From CAVTLG01 sp963802635 (GTDB lineage: Bacteria > Chloroflexota > Ktedonobacteria > Ktedonobacterales > Ktedonobacteraceae), in the NCBI GenBank assembly GCA_963802635.1, contig CAWDJJ010000001.1, positions 186,001-250,000 of the forward strand: a DNA stretch of 64,000 nucleotides. Reading direction: 5' to 3'. The notes under the pieces were generated by a model, which saw only the letters and a list, made by a program, of their open reading frames with translations, ran no database searches and was not told the DNA's origin. Positions within the stretch are counted from its first letter, which is position 1. Each line of letters opens with the position of its first letter. Positions 24,568-33,433 of the stretch are shown here, in pieces. Both the position numbers and the translations under genes were made by a program.

Positions 24568-24882
24568 ATGAGTACATACCCACGCCTAGAAGCAAGAGTA
24601 AGCGCACTAGAGCGCCGACAAACCAATACAGAAACGCACATTGAAGAAGTAACCGGAGAGATAACAGCCAGCATTAAACAACTCTCTGAAGATATGGAAG
24701 CTAGTTTCAAGCAACTCTCTGAGTACCTCATAAAAACCGAAGAGCAAACCGAAGAACGCCTTAACAAAATTGAAACCGCAATGGCAACTAAAGAAGACAT
24801 AGCTGCAATGGAAACCCGTATCCTTGACACATTTAAACAAATGCTTACACTAATGAACCCACAGCGTCCCCCATCAGAATAA
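24568..24882 (+). CDS. Small coiled-coil protein
   Basis: A 104-residue hydrophilic protein predicted to be almost wholly coiled coil, with heptads such as EARVSALERRQTNTETHIEE, then two near-repeats IKQLSEDMEASFKQLSEYLI. No catalytic motif. ATG 24568 has AAGGAGG nine bases upstream. A TGTTATAAT extended -10 lies at 24502-24510. Proteins of this kind often sit beside toxin-antitoxin or mobile genes; function unknown. Confidence 0.6.
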   Translation: MSTYPRLEARVSALERRQTNTETHIEEVTGEITASIKQLSEDMEASFKQLSEYLIKTEEQTEERLNKIETAMATKEDIAAMETRILDTFKQMLTLMNPQRPPSE

Positions 24883-24919
24883 AGGGTATGGGTGTATAAA
24901 ACCTTCAGAGTCTAATCTT

Positions 24920-25129
24920 TTATGCCACTATGATTTGTGGTTGTGGAATCGGCCACCCCTGCTCTTTTGCGGTTTCGATCCATAGTTCGATAACTTCAAT
25001 TGCATTTTTTAGAGCTTCTTCATAGCTGTCTCCGTGGGTATGACAGCCTGGAAGCTCAGGAACGTTGACGAGATATGCTTGATCCCGATCACTCCATTGT
25101 ATGGTTATAGAGTAGTGTAGAGGTTTCAT
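24920..25129 (-). CDS. HicB-family antitoxin (short type)
   Basis: The HicB fold is clear: IQWSDRDQAYLVNVPELPGC, HGDSYEEALKNAIEVIELWI, ending in IPQP. At 69 residues it lacks the C-terminal DNA-binding extension found in longer HicB proteins. It overlaps the toxin gene by four bases and is translated after it. Expected to bind and block HicA. Confidence 0.85.
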   Translation of the reverse strand: MKPLHYSITIQWSDRDQAYLVNVPELPGCHTHGDSYEEALKNAIEVIELWIETAKEQGWPIPQPQIIVA

Positions 25130-25371
25130 TGTTCCCTCCTTAGTCGCCTTAGCGCGTCTCGAACGTCGTCAATTTGATAGGGCTTTGCGTCGTTGCCATC
25201 TTGGCCTGATATTGCAACGGTGAAGCCGGGTATGTCTTGGTGATACCAGACAGTGTGGCTTCCCTTTCCAGGTCGTTTATAAAAACCTGCTCTAGCTAGA
25301 TCTGCTTTAAGCTGTCTAATCTTCGGTGGTATGTATACATCTCTGTAACTCCTTGCGGAGTATGCTACCAC
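25126..25371 (-). CDS. HicA-family mRNA interferase toxin
   Basis: Double-stranded-RNA-binding-like toxin of about 70-80 residues: KIRQLKADLARAGFYKRPGKGSH with the catalytic histidine in GSHTVWYH, then a C-terminal helix DDVRDALRRL. The start is uncertain: GTG 25371 opens the frame, yet a better AAGGAG lies inside the frame ahead of no in-frame start, and homologues begin near IPPKIRQL. It pairs with the HicB downstream. Confidence 0.8.
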   Translation of the reverse strand: MVAYSARSYRDVYIPPKIRQLKADLARAGFYKRPGKGSHTVWYHQDIPGFTVAISGQDGNDAKPYQIDDVRDALRRLRREQ

Positions 25372-25644
25372 AATTTGTTAATGAGAACTAGATCTAGTTT
25401 TGTACGATGCTTTTAGGGTAGTACTCCCCACCTGGAAAAGTAAAGTTTAAAGGAAACATTTATGGGCAATCAGAAAATGGTCTGAACTAGAGCGAAGAAA
25501 TTCCCATACTGCTGAAGAGAAAAGAAGGAGTATACTATTAAAAAGCGGCAACAAACCAAAAGAAAGTAAAAACTAGATAAAGCAAGGAAAATCCAAACAG
25601 AATTAGAAATAGCAAACGCCATTATGGTACAATGAGGAAGAGCA
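25372..25644. promoter_or_regulatory. Shared divergent region of two hicAB pairs
   Basis: AT-rich region between the two divergent toxin genes. TATGGTACAAT at 25623-25633 is an extended -10 for the plus-strand pair. No gene seen. Confidence 0.45.
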
Positions 25645-25857
25645 ATGCCATATAAGATTAGACAACTCAAAGCCAGTTTACGAAAAGCCGGAGCCTATCA
25701 AGTCTCACAGGAGGGAAGTCATACTAAATGGAAACATCCCCTCCTTCCGTCGCGCATCGTTGTTCTCTCTGGAAGCGACGGAGACGATGCCAGAGCTTAT
25801 CAGGAAAAAGACGTAAAAAATATGCTTGAAGATATCAAAAGAGTAAAGGGGAATTGA
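25645..25857 (+). CDS. HicA-family mRNA interferase toxin (second)
   Basis: A 70-residue HicA: YKIRQLKASLRKAGAYQVSQ, catalytic histidine in EGSHTKWKH, GSDGDDARAY and helix DVKNMLEDIK. Ribosome site GAGGAAGAG. It lies head-to-head with the minus-strand pair and clearly differs in sequence from it, so the two are old paralogues or separate arrivals. Confidence 0.85.
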   Translation: MPYKIRQLKASLRKAGAYQVSQEGSHTKWKHPLLPSRIVVLSGSDGDDARAYQEKDVKNMLEDIKRVKGN

Positions 25858-25859
25858 TT

Positions 25860-26087
25860 ATGAATAAGACAAAAATTCAGTATTCAATGTTAATTGAATG
25901 GTCAGAAGAAGATCAAGCATATCTCGTCACATTACCAGAATGGGCATCCCAAGTCTACATGCCTGCAACACACGGAGATACCTACGATGAAGCAGTCAAG
26001 AATGGAAGAGAAGTTCTTGAAATGCTTATCGATGATGCAAAAAGGAATGGAGAACCACTCCCAACACCAAAGATACATGCAGCATAA
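25860..26087 (+). CDS. HicB-family antitoxin (second)
   Basis: Short HicB: IEWSEEDQAYLVTLPEWAS, HGDTYDEAVKNGREVLEMLI, ending in PTPKIHA. ATG 25860 is placed after AAAGGGGA, two bases beyond the toxin stop; toxin-first order with tight coupling is typical of hicAB. No DNA-binding tail. Confidence 0.85.
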   Translation: MNKTKIQYSMLIEWSEEDQAYLVTLPEWASQVYMPATHGDTYDEAVKNGREVLEMLIDDAKRNGEPLPTPKIHAA

Positions 26088-26163
26088 ACACAAAAATCTA
26101 ACAGGCATTTTGACATCTTAGAGAGGGTATTTTTCTACTGCTTATGCAAGAAATTCATCTGAG

Positions 26164-26793
26164 ATGGAAACGCAAAGAAGTACGCTCGTGAAGTATCTGG
26201 CACGCGGAAGTTTTGTGTGTATCCTGCTATTTGCCATACTTGTGATGCTCCTGCATGTATTGCGTCCCCAGTTGAATCCTTTGAGTCATGCCATCAGTGA
26301 ATATGCAATTGGACCCTATGGTTTTCTCATGACGCTTGCTTTTATCATGCGTGGTCTGGGAGGACTATTCCTGGTTGTAGGACTTGCGTTAGGTACCACA
26401 CGTGGTAGTCGGTCCTGGGCAGGTCTGGTGTTGCTTAGCCTCTTTACGCTGTGCTCATTTCTGGTGGCGATCTTTCCTGGCAACCCCCAAAACACAATAG
26501 TATTGCTCATTCATTCCGTAAGTGCGTTATTCGGCTTCAGTAGTCTCGCCATTGCGGCCCTGATCTGGTCGCGACGCTTGCGCAAAGATCCGCTTTGGCG
26601 TTCTAGCGCGCATGTGAGCCTTGTTCTTGCATTGCTTATACTCCTATCGTTGCTCTTTTTCATTGGTCTAGTGATAGGTCCGAGTAGCGGCTTCCAGGGT
26701 CTGGCCGAGCGTGTGCTTGAAATCTTTATCGTCTTGTGGCTGTGCTTCATGGCCTGGAAACTCTCTCTGCTTGCCTCTGCGAATCCACTTTAG
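26164..26793 (+). CDS. DUF998 membrane protein
   Basis: Six hydrophobic segments across 209 residues, with LNPLSHAISEYAIGPYGFLM after the first helix, the hallmark of DUF998, and IFPGNPQN in the middle loop. The family has no established biochemical role. Alone on the plus strand. Confidence 0.75.
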   Translation: METQRSTLVKYLARGSFVCILLFAILVMLLHVLRPQLNPLSHAISEYAIGPYGFLMTLAFIMRGLGGLFLVVGLALGTTRGSRSWAGLVLLSLFTLCSFLVAIFPGNPQNTIVLLIHSVSALFGFSSLAIAALIWSRRLRKDPLWRSSAHVSLVLALLILLSLLFFIGLVIGPSSGFQGLAERVLEIFIVLWLCFMAWKLSLLASANPL

Positions 26794-26842
26794 CAGGCTC
26801 CCGAAAGAATACATATAAGTAAATCTATAAATGTTGACTTAC

Positions 26843-26872
26843 TTGACAAAACGTCAGTGCTTGTTCTATAAT
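26843..26872 (+). promoter_or_regulatory. Sigma70 promoter
   Basis: TTGACA (26843-26848) and TATAAT (26867-26872) with an 18-base spacer, 40 bases before the next start. Confidence 0.85.
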
Positions 26873-26912
26873 TGGCAGTGAATTAGAACAAAATTTCAAA
26901 TAGGAGCGAAAG

Positions 26913-27671
26913 ATGAGCGACCAGAGTAATGGGCCAGCGCGTGAAGAGCAACGTACGCGCACATTTAATCCCAATGAACATTTGATGCAGTTGAAAAATC
27001 ATGATGGCGCGAAAGATTACCTGCCCGTCCAGTGGCGACTCGTCTGGTTCCGTGAACGCTGTCCCCACGGCACAATTGATACGGAGGAACTGGAGGTTGA
27101 TCTTGATCGTGAAGTGGAAGAGGAAGTTTTTGTCTGGAATAGTGAAAAAAGGCGCAGCGAAAAGGTTGTAAAGCGTGCTCGCGGCTATGCAAGATATAGA
27201 GCAGTTGTTACTGATGGTCAAGGTGGCAGGGGGACCGGCACTAAATCTGAAAATGCGGCGAGTTTTCCAGATTATATTGAGAAGGCCGAGACGGGTGCGA
27301 TTGGTAGAGCACTAGCTGCTCTGGGTTATGGGACGCAGTTTGCGCCAGATCTTGATGAGGCCCATCGTATCGTTGATAGTCCTGTAGAGCGTCGGTCAGC
27401 ACTTGCTAATGGCAACGAGACTTTTGCCACGGCTCGTCATAGCGTTGCTAGCAACGAGGCGAGCAGTAATGGTCGCGCGACTAGCAGTGACAGCGATGTC
27501 GAGGGTAGTGTCACAGAGCAGCAAATGGCGAGTATTCGGAAGCTATGCGAGCATCTTGGCAAGTCCGAGCCTGAAAATGTCGCTGCCTTAAGCTTTCTGG
27601 CTGCCAGAAAAGTCATTCAACAGTTGACGGCTGAGTATAGGGAAGCCAAACAGCGTAGCAAAGCTTCTTAG
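26913..27671 (+). CDS. Rad52/DdrA-like single-strand DNA protein (putative)
   Basis: A 252-residue protein. The core contains YLPVQWRLVWFRERCPHG, a conserved beta region and FPDYIEKAETGAIGRALAAL then GYGTQFAP, which resembles the end of the Rad52/DdrA-type annealing fold. After a Ser/Asn-rich linker, the last 60 residues form a small helical module (TEQQMASIRKLCEHLG) common in such DNA-associated proteins. Good promoter and TAGGAG six bases before the ATG. Strand annealing is inference from resemblance. Confidence 0.55.
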   Translation: MSDQSNGPAREEQRTRTFNPNEHLMQLKNHDGAKDYLPVQWRLVWFRERCPHGTIDTEELEVDLDREVEEEVFVWNSEKRRSEKVVKRARGYARYRAVVTDGQGGRGTGTKSENAASFPDYIEKAETGAIGRALAALGYGTQFAPDLDEAHRIVDSPVERRSALANGNETFATARHSVASNEASSNGRATSSDSDVEGSVTEQQMASIRKLCEHLGKSEPENVAALSFLAARKVIQQLTAEYREAKQRSKAS

Positions 27672-27673
27672 TT

Positions 27674-27718
27674 GTTTTAGTCCCTTCAGCTGGGTCGTGA
27701 AAGGAGCATGGACTCCTG
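27674..27718 (+). repeat. GTTT-type dispersed repeat, copy 1
   Basis: Begins GTTTTAGTCCCTTCAG and continues CTGGGTCGTGAAAGGAGCA. It matches 61107-61150 at about three quarters of positions. It follows the stop of the preceding gene by two bases. See the finding on this family. Confidence 0.6.
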
Positions 27719-27800
27719 CTGCCCTTCTGAAGAGGAGTATCATGCGAACCTCCTGAGAGGCCAGGTGAAGATGCATGCAGCTACCCAAGGAAGTGATGCC

Positions 27801-28052
27801 ATGACCGTAACAAAACTTGAGTGCATTGCAAAGCGTATGCGGCAACATTGGTATGATCTGGTGATGGCTGAGCAGCAGGGATGCCCGCAGCAAGTGCTTG
27901 AGCGTCTGTACTCCTCATATCTGCTGACTGTTGAGGAGTACAATCGCTGTGCTGATTACAGGTTTCGTATAAATTTGACGAGCGCATCAATTACGGCTGC
28001 GGGTGCGTCGAAGAGAATCAGGTGTCCAGCATTGGGAACGGTGACGAGCTGA
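27801..28052 (+). CDS. Small helical protein, unknown
   Basis: An 83-residue frame with a helical first half (LECIAKRMRQHWYDLVMAEQ then LERLYSSYLLTVEEYNRCAD). ATG 27801 has AAGGAAG seven bases upstream. Its end overlaps the convergent hydrolase by 97 bases, and that part looks like antisense of the hydrolase, so the frame may run past its original stop. Not recognised. Confidence 0.4.
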   Translation: MTVTKLECIAKRMRQHWYDLVMAEQQGCPQQVLERLYSSYLLTVEEYNRCADYRFRINLTSASITAAGASKRIRCPALGTVTS

Positions 28053-28834
28053 GCTTGTGGGATTTCACGCTGCAGTCGCTCGGCGTACGAGATGGGAACT
28101 TGCTGATCCTTTTCGCCCCAGATGATAAGTGTTGGTTTGCCCATGACGCGCAAGTCAGATGCGACGGCATTCAAGTAATAGGGTACCAGGGAGCGTACGT
28201 GCTGGTACAAGACTTCCTGGCCCAGTTCACTATCCCAGGGGATGATATAATTTTCAAGGGCAGCAGCGAAATCTTTCGCGTTGATCACAGCATCCGGCAA
28301 CGTTGTACGTAGTTGTTTGATCAGATCGTCCAGGGTGGTCTGCTTGGGAGCATCAAAGTCGCGTTTCTTCTCCATATCGGGCAAAGGCCAATTTTCTGCG
28401 TATGCGTGCAGGTAGCAGATGGTGTCGATGAGCACCAGCGCGGCTGTTTGCTCCCGATACAGACGAGTTGCCAGTACTTGCGCGACACCACCACCAAGAC
28501 CATGTCCTACAAGGATAATATTGGTGAGGTTAAGTTCCTTGAGTAGGTAGGATAGGACGTCGGCATGGCCCCAAATAGATGTATCTGCGGGCCAGGGATG
28601 ATCAGATTGGCCGTAACCAAGCATATCGAAAGCGTAGACTGCGCGCTTGAGTCCGGCCAGGCTGGGCATAGCGTCTTCCCAGGCAAAAGCTCCGGCTGGA
28701 ATATCGTGGAGCAGGACGATGGCACCGTCTGTGCCATATTCTGTGCCCTGCACGAGGTAACTGATAGTATAATGAACAGAACGCGCCGTGCGTCGCTCGG
28801 GTGCACTGACAACGTTAGATGTAATATTGGTCAT
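27956..28834 (-). CDS. Alpha/beta-hydrolase-fold protein lacking the nucleophile
   Basis: Alpha/beta hydrolase fold: oxyanion region VLLHDIPAGAFAWEDAM, strand-6 FDMLGYGQSD, acid IWGEKDQQVP and histidine PNAGHLILFDAP. The nucleophile elbow reads VGHGLGGG, with Gly (codon 28499-28501) where Ser, Asp or Cys normally stands. The rest is well kept, so it may be a binding protein or act by another mechanism. ATG 28834 with GAGAGGA upstream is preferred to 28954. Confidence 0.82.
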   Translation of the reverse strand: MTNITSNVVSAPERRTARSVHYTISYLVQGTEYGTDGAIVLLHDIPAGAFAWEDAMPSLAGLKRAVYAFDMLGYGQSDHPWPADTSIWGHADVLSYLLKELNLTNIILVGHGLGGGVAQVLATRLYREQTAALVLIDTICYLHAYAENWPLPDMEKKRDFDAPKQTTLDDLIKQLRTTLPDAVINAKDFAAALENYIIPWDSELGQEVLYQHVRSLVPYYLNAVASDLRVMGKPTLIIWGEKDQQVPISYAERLQREIPQAQLVTVPNAGHLILFDAPAAVIDALVKFIRNL

Positions 28835-28980
28835 AAATCCTCTCTTTGCTGCATCGTCCCGCGCGTATGTGAGTTGCTGTATCCTCATTTTCACTACTAT
28901 AGCGCGCAAAGCGCGTGCTGTCCACCTGCCCTGACGGCGTGAAGATGATAGCACATTGCCTGATCGGGCAATGCTGGCTA

Positions 28981-30306
28981 TTATGCCTTCGCGTAGAGGG
29001 CCGGGACGTTATAGAAGGCACTGAAACCTGCATAGCGAGCGCTCTCGTCGCCCAACTCATCCTCAATTGCCAGCAGACGATTATATTTGGCTACGCGCTC
29101 ACTACGAGCCGGTGCGCCTGTTTTAATCTGTCCGGCGTTTGTGGCAACAACGAGGTCCGCGATGGTTGTATCTTCAGTCTCGCCGGAGCGATGTGACACA
29201 ACCGCGCTAAACTGCGCGCGTTTAGCCATCTCGATGGCATCCAGCGTCTCTGTCAAAGAGCCAATCTGATTGAGCTTTACAAGAATCGAGTTGGCCGATT
29301 GTTCGCGTATACCACGATTGAGGCGCTCTGTGTTAGTGACAAAGAGGTCATCGCCGATCAACTGGATACGTTTCCCGACGCGCTGCTGCAAGTGTGCCCA
29401 GCCAGCCCAGTCATCTTCGGCGAGTCCATCTTCGATGCTGATCAAGGGATAATCGTTGATCCACTCTTCATAGAGGTTCACCATTTCCTGCGCTGTCAGT
29501 GTGCGCCCCTCGCGTGCCAGCGCATACCTCCCGTTCTGGTATAGCTCAGTGGCAGCCGCATCCATGCCGAGAAAAACGTCGACGCCCGCTTTATAGCCAG
29601 CGCTTTCGATAGCGTCCACGAGTACTTCGAGCGCATCACGGTTCGTTTTCAGTGATGGCGCAAAGCCACCTTCATCGCCGACATTGGTATTCAATTTCTT
29701 GCCATGGAGCACCTTTTTGAGGGACTGATAGACCTCGGCTCCTACGCGTAGTGCTTCACGAAACGAAGGTACTCCTACTGGAAGAATCAGGTATTCTTGA
29801 AAGTCAGTGGAATTATCCGCGTGTTTGCCCCCGTTTAAAATATTGAGCATTGGTACGGGAAGGATGCGGGCATTAACGCCTCCTAGATAGCGGTAGAGGG
29901 GTTGTGCCTGAGCCTGGGCTACGGCTCTGGCGGCAGCGAGTGAGACGCCCAGAATAGCGTTTGCGCCCAATTTGGCTTTGTTTGCTGTGCCATCTAGCCC
30001 AATCATCACCTCATCTAACATCGCCTGGTCGATGGCGTCGAGTCCGATGATGGCGTCACCAATGATATCTTGCACATTGGCGACCGCCTGTAAGACGCCT
30101 TTGCCTCCGTAGCGTTTTTTGTTGCCGTCGCGTAGCTCTACAGCCTCGTGGGCACCGGTTGATGCACCAGATGGCACTGCCGCGACTCCGCGCGCTCCAC
30201 CCATTAAAATAACTTCTACTTGCACCGTGGGATTGCCTCGTGAATCGAGGATCTCACGCGCGGTTACGGCGTCAATGGTTGTAATATCGCTTGTTGTATT
30301 TGGCAT
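28981..30306 (-). CDS. eno: Enolase
   Basis: Glycolytic 2-phosphoglycerate dehydratase of about 441 residues. The hallmarks are all present: AREILDSRGNPTVQVEV, PSGASTGAHEAVELRDG, MLNILNGGKHADN, NTNVGDEGGFAPSL, the magnesium ligand regions LISIEDGLAEDDWAGW and IGDDLFVTN, the catalytic Lys in LVKLNQIGSLTET, and VSHRSGETEDTTIADLVV. ATG 30306 has GGAGG nine bases before it; the frame is open to 30420 without a ribosome site. Single gene. Confidence 0.97.
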   Translation of the reverse strand: MPNTTSDITTIDAVTAREILDSRGNPTVQVEVILMGGARGVAAVPSGASTGAHEAVELRDGNKKRYGGKGVLQAVANVQDIIGDAIIGLDAIDQAMLDEVMIGLDGTANKAKLGANAILGVSLAAARAVAQAQAQPLYRYLGGVNARILPVPMLNILNGGKHADNSTDFQEYLILPVGVPSFREALRVGAEVYQSLKKVLHGKKLNTNVGDEGGFAPSLKTNRDALEVLVDAIESAGYKAGVDVFLGMDAAATELYQNGRYALAREGRTLTAQEMVNLYEEWINDYPLISIEDGLAEDDWAGWAHLQQRVGKRIQLIGDDLFVTNTERLNRGIREQSANSILVKLNQIGSLTETLDAIEMAKRAQFSAVVSHRSGETEDTTIADLVVATNAGQIKTGAPARSERVAKYNRLLAIEDELGDESARYAGFSAFYNVPALYAKA

Positions 30307-30500
30307 AAATATAATCCTCCACAAAAAACCTTTAGTCTGCACGGGTGCATAGTTGCTTGGTGGTTGCTGTGCGTACTGATTCTCGTACGTTCTACACACC
30401 CTTGCAGGCTTATTGTACATCGGGAGAGATAGTTGGGCAAGGGACGGGGAGGCTCATACCCATATACAAAATGCGTTCCCTTGCCCGTAGTAGACTCCAC

Positions 30501-31620
30501 TCATCGCCATTTTGCTTCCATCTCCACCAGCGCGCATTCGATCATATCTGTATGTTCGGATTTACCAACAGTTAGACGTACGAAATTGCTCAGGTAAGGG
30601 TGTTGGAAATAGCGCAGAAGTATCCCACGTGTTTCAAATGTTGTGCGCAGTTGCCCCATTTTCACTTCTTCTTCGTCCACGCTGGTCAGAATAAAATTGC
30701 CTTGTGACGCTATAGGGTCCAGGTATGGATGTCTGGCGAGCAACTTGAAGAGGCGTTCTCGTTCTTCTGTGATCAAGCGAACCTTGTCCAGCGTGTAGTC
30801 CAGGTATTTGAGTGTTTCGATAGCGGCGATATGGCCTGCTACATTAACCTCAAAGGGACATTGCGCGCGTCGCATATACGATACGATCCACTCTGGAAAG
30901 ATACCGTAGCCGATGCGTAGACCCGCCAGACCAGCCCATTTGCTGAATGTACGCATGACGATGAGGTTGTTATAATGCGGTACCAGATGGGTCAGTCCCT
31001 GGGGATGCTGCGGAAAATTCGACGTATGCCTCGTCTACCATCACAATACGTCCTGTTTCGAGGAGGGCTAATACGTCCTGCTCACTCACGACGTTGCCGG
31101 TAGGATTGTTTGGCGAGCAAAGAACGATGATCTTCGTTTCGGGCGTCAAAGCTTTTATGATACCTTCAACGTTGATATTATAGTCTTCCGTGCGTGGTAC
31201 TTCGATGACATACGCGCCGCATACAGTAGTAATAAAAGTGTAGAGGCTGAATGTAGGTGGACAGCAGATAACGTTGTCTCCCACCGAGAGAAAGATATGC
31301 CAAAGCAGATTGATCAATTCGTTACTGCCATGGCTCACTACGATGTGCTGGCTTGCTATGTCTGTATATTGAGCGAGTGCGTCTTTGAGTGCCTGTGAAT
31401 CTGTATCAGGATAATTATTATAGTTGAGGTGATTCCCAAGTGCTGCGATGACTTGAGGAGCCGGACCATAGGGACTTTCATTACTATTTAGTTTTATCAA
31501 TTTATCAAGCGGGATACCCGTACGTGCGCTGAAGCTTTCCTGTGACTCACCAGGTATATACTCAGCCATTCGGTCCAATTCTGGGCGCACGTGAACAGGA
31601 CTAAGGGAATAACGATACAT
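30501..31620 (-). CDS. hisC: Histidinol-phosphate aminotransferase, one frameshift
   Basis: PLP-dependent fold-type I aminotransferase of histidine synthesis. First part (from 31620): LIKLNSNESPYGPAP, VSHGSNELINLLW, LCSPNNPTGNVV and VDEAYVEFS. Second part: RTFSKWAGLAGLRIGYG with the PLP lysine, then LVRLTVGKSEHTD. The frame breaks at the GGGG run 31001-31004 (one base too many); removing one base joins the parts as SAASQGLTHLVPHYNNL without a gap. It is eight bases downstream of the membrane protein gene at 31629. Sequencing error or a recent lesion. Confidence 0.88.
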
Positions 31621-31628
31621 GGTTTGTC

Positions 31629-32777
31629 CTACTTTTCAGTGTCTGCGTCCACAAAAATTTGTGCAGGGCGACGAATGAGTGAGTTTTTGGGCATTGAGCC
31701 TGTCGATGTATTCGAAAGTGATCCGCTCGCATTACTGAAGCGTTTGGTAAGTGGCCGCGACTGCATGACTGGCTGAGCCTGTGGGGTCTCTGTTACATGC
31801 TCAGTAGATTGCTGGAGAATATCTAAGCCACGGCGTAGTGTCATCATATCGCGCATAAAGCACGCGACCGCCGATGCTGCCGAGCCTTTATCTTTGGCTG
31901 TTTCGAAACGCCTGGCAGTTGCCTCTCCTGCTGATTGTGCGGCCTGTGCCATTGGATCAGAAGTTTGTGCGGCGTAGACATCCTGGAAGATAGCCTCCCA
32001 GTCACCCCAACGACCACGCAACGGTTTCCAGCCAAGCTGGCTATCGCTCACAGTACGCCATTTCTCTTCAGTGAATTGAACCCAATCTTCCATCAGACGC
32101 GTGAAGGCCGCAACTTGCTGACGCAAACGTTCTTCCTCCTCGGATGGTCGCTGTGGAAAACCTTTGGGAAAACTATCGGTGCTTTGTGTACTCACAAATT
32201 CGTTATTGCTACCTACGGTTTGAAAGTTCATAGTAGGCGGCTGGCCTGCATAGCCATTAGCAGAGAATGCTGCCGAGCCAGGGAAAAAACCGCCTGGGTT
32301 GAGTGCTGAGAAGTCGCCGGTCATCTGTCCATTGGGCATGCCCAGCACTGGCAGTTCCGTGCCTGCCGGAAGCTCACCAATAATATGGATACCGCTTGCC
32401 CCCAGCATGGGACTCATGATAGTCGTGCCGTCCTGGAGCATAATGGTATCCGAAAAAGATGGCATACCCCCGATAACGATCTCCTCGTGCCCGATAGCAT
32501 CCAATAGACGCCATGCCAGGCTCGGATTTCTGATTGCCCACCACAGGCGACGGCTCAGGAACGTTGCGGCAAATGCGAAGTTGACGATTAACCAGACTAC
32601 TCCGCGCACCGCTAGCCAGTTGATGAGCGCAACAACGATGATCCAATACCAGGCTTCGTGCTGTCCTATCTCTTCGAGAAAAGTAAGTACAGCTGCTACG
32701 GTCAGGCTAGGGTCGCGTAACGGATTGATGAAGTCCAGTATACGCCAGAACCAATTCCTGCCAGTCTTTGCTTCCAA
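31629..32777 (-). CDS. Membrane protein of unknown function
   Basis: About 382 residues. Near the N-terminus: an amphipathic start (NWFWRILDFINPLRDPS), one or two membrane helices (WYWIIVVALINWLAVRGVVW onward, then FAFAATFLSRRLW), a Gly/Pro/Asn-rich middle, and a helical C-terminal domain with EEKWRTVSDSQLGW and CFMRDMMTLRRGLDIL. The first ATG in frame lies at 32864, but TTG 32777 has GAGAGGAG seven bases upstream and is the better start. Same strand as hisC and eight bases ahead of it. Not recognised. Confidence 0.6.
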   Translation of the reverse strand: MEAKTGRNWFWRILDFINPLRDPSLTVAAVLTFLEEIGQHEAWYWIIVVALINWLAVRGVVWLIVNFAFAATFLSRRLWWAIRNPSLAWRLLDAIGHEEIVIGGMPSFSDTIMLQDGTTIMSPMLGASGIHIIGELPAGTELPVLGMPNGQMTGDFSALNPGGFFPGSAAFSANGYAGQPPTMNFQTVGSNNEFVSTQSTDSFPKGFPQRPSEEEERLRQQVAAFTRLMEDWVQFTEEKWRTVSDSQLGWKPLRGRWGDWEAIFQDVYAAQTSDPMAQAAQSAGEATARRFETAKDKGSAASAVACFMRDMMTLRRGLDILQQSTEHVTETPQAQPVMQSRPLTKRFSNASGSLSNTSTGSMPKNSLIRRPAQIFVDADTEK

Positions 32778-33433
32778 TTGCGCGCTCCTCTCAGTTCTTT
32801 TCAGCCCTATCGCTGCTTCGACGAAATATATGCTTCTTTGCTTCTTGCAGGCCAATTCTAGCATGTGCCCTGTCTATCTGCAAGTTTTATTTTAGGATAG
32901 TAGTTATGGGTTATGCCAATACCCCGTTTCCTGTTTTGAACATTTTATATCTTACCTTCTCTGCTATCAGAACGAGTAAGGGAAGTTGGATAGAAGGACT
33001 ACGGTACCATGGTACCACTCCGCCTCTGCGTGCTACTCCCTATTCATTATTTGTGGGGGGATCTCGTGGGTAGTAGCGCTAGCGTGGAAGGATAGTGAGT
33101 CCCTTCTGCACTATCGATACGTATCATACAGTGAACATTTTTTGTTGGGTCTGCGTACATACTGGTGAACTGTTTCGCTCTTACCAACCGTTCAAAGAAA
33201 GAATAGGCCGTGTTGTTTGGCGTTATCGTGTCAATCCTGGTCTAGGAATTCTGTTTCGCTGTATGGTAACATTATGTTGGGGACTTGCATAGCTCCGTCA
33301 TGCATGCATTGGTCTGTTTGTAGGTATAGCTGTGTCAAACGTTCTCGCGTCAGGTGTGTATTTTGCTGTCGCGGGTCGTGGCTCACGGCACCGAAAACAA
33401 AGACAGTACGCACCTGTTAGAAAGGATATTCTC
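32778..33433. other. Long region upstream of otsA
   Basis: About 650 bases between the divergent membrane protein gene and otsA. It holds a perfect 14-base palindrome GGTACCATGGTACC at 33003-33016, a possible operator. No coding region or clear promoter recognised. Confidence 0.4.
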
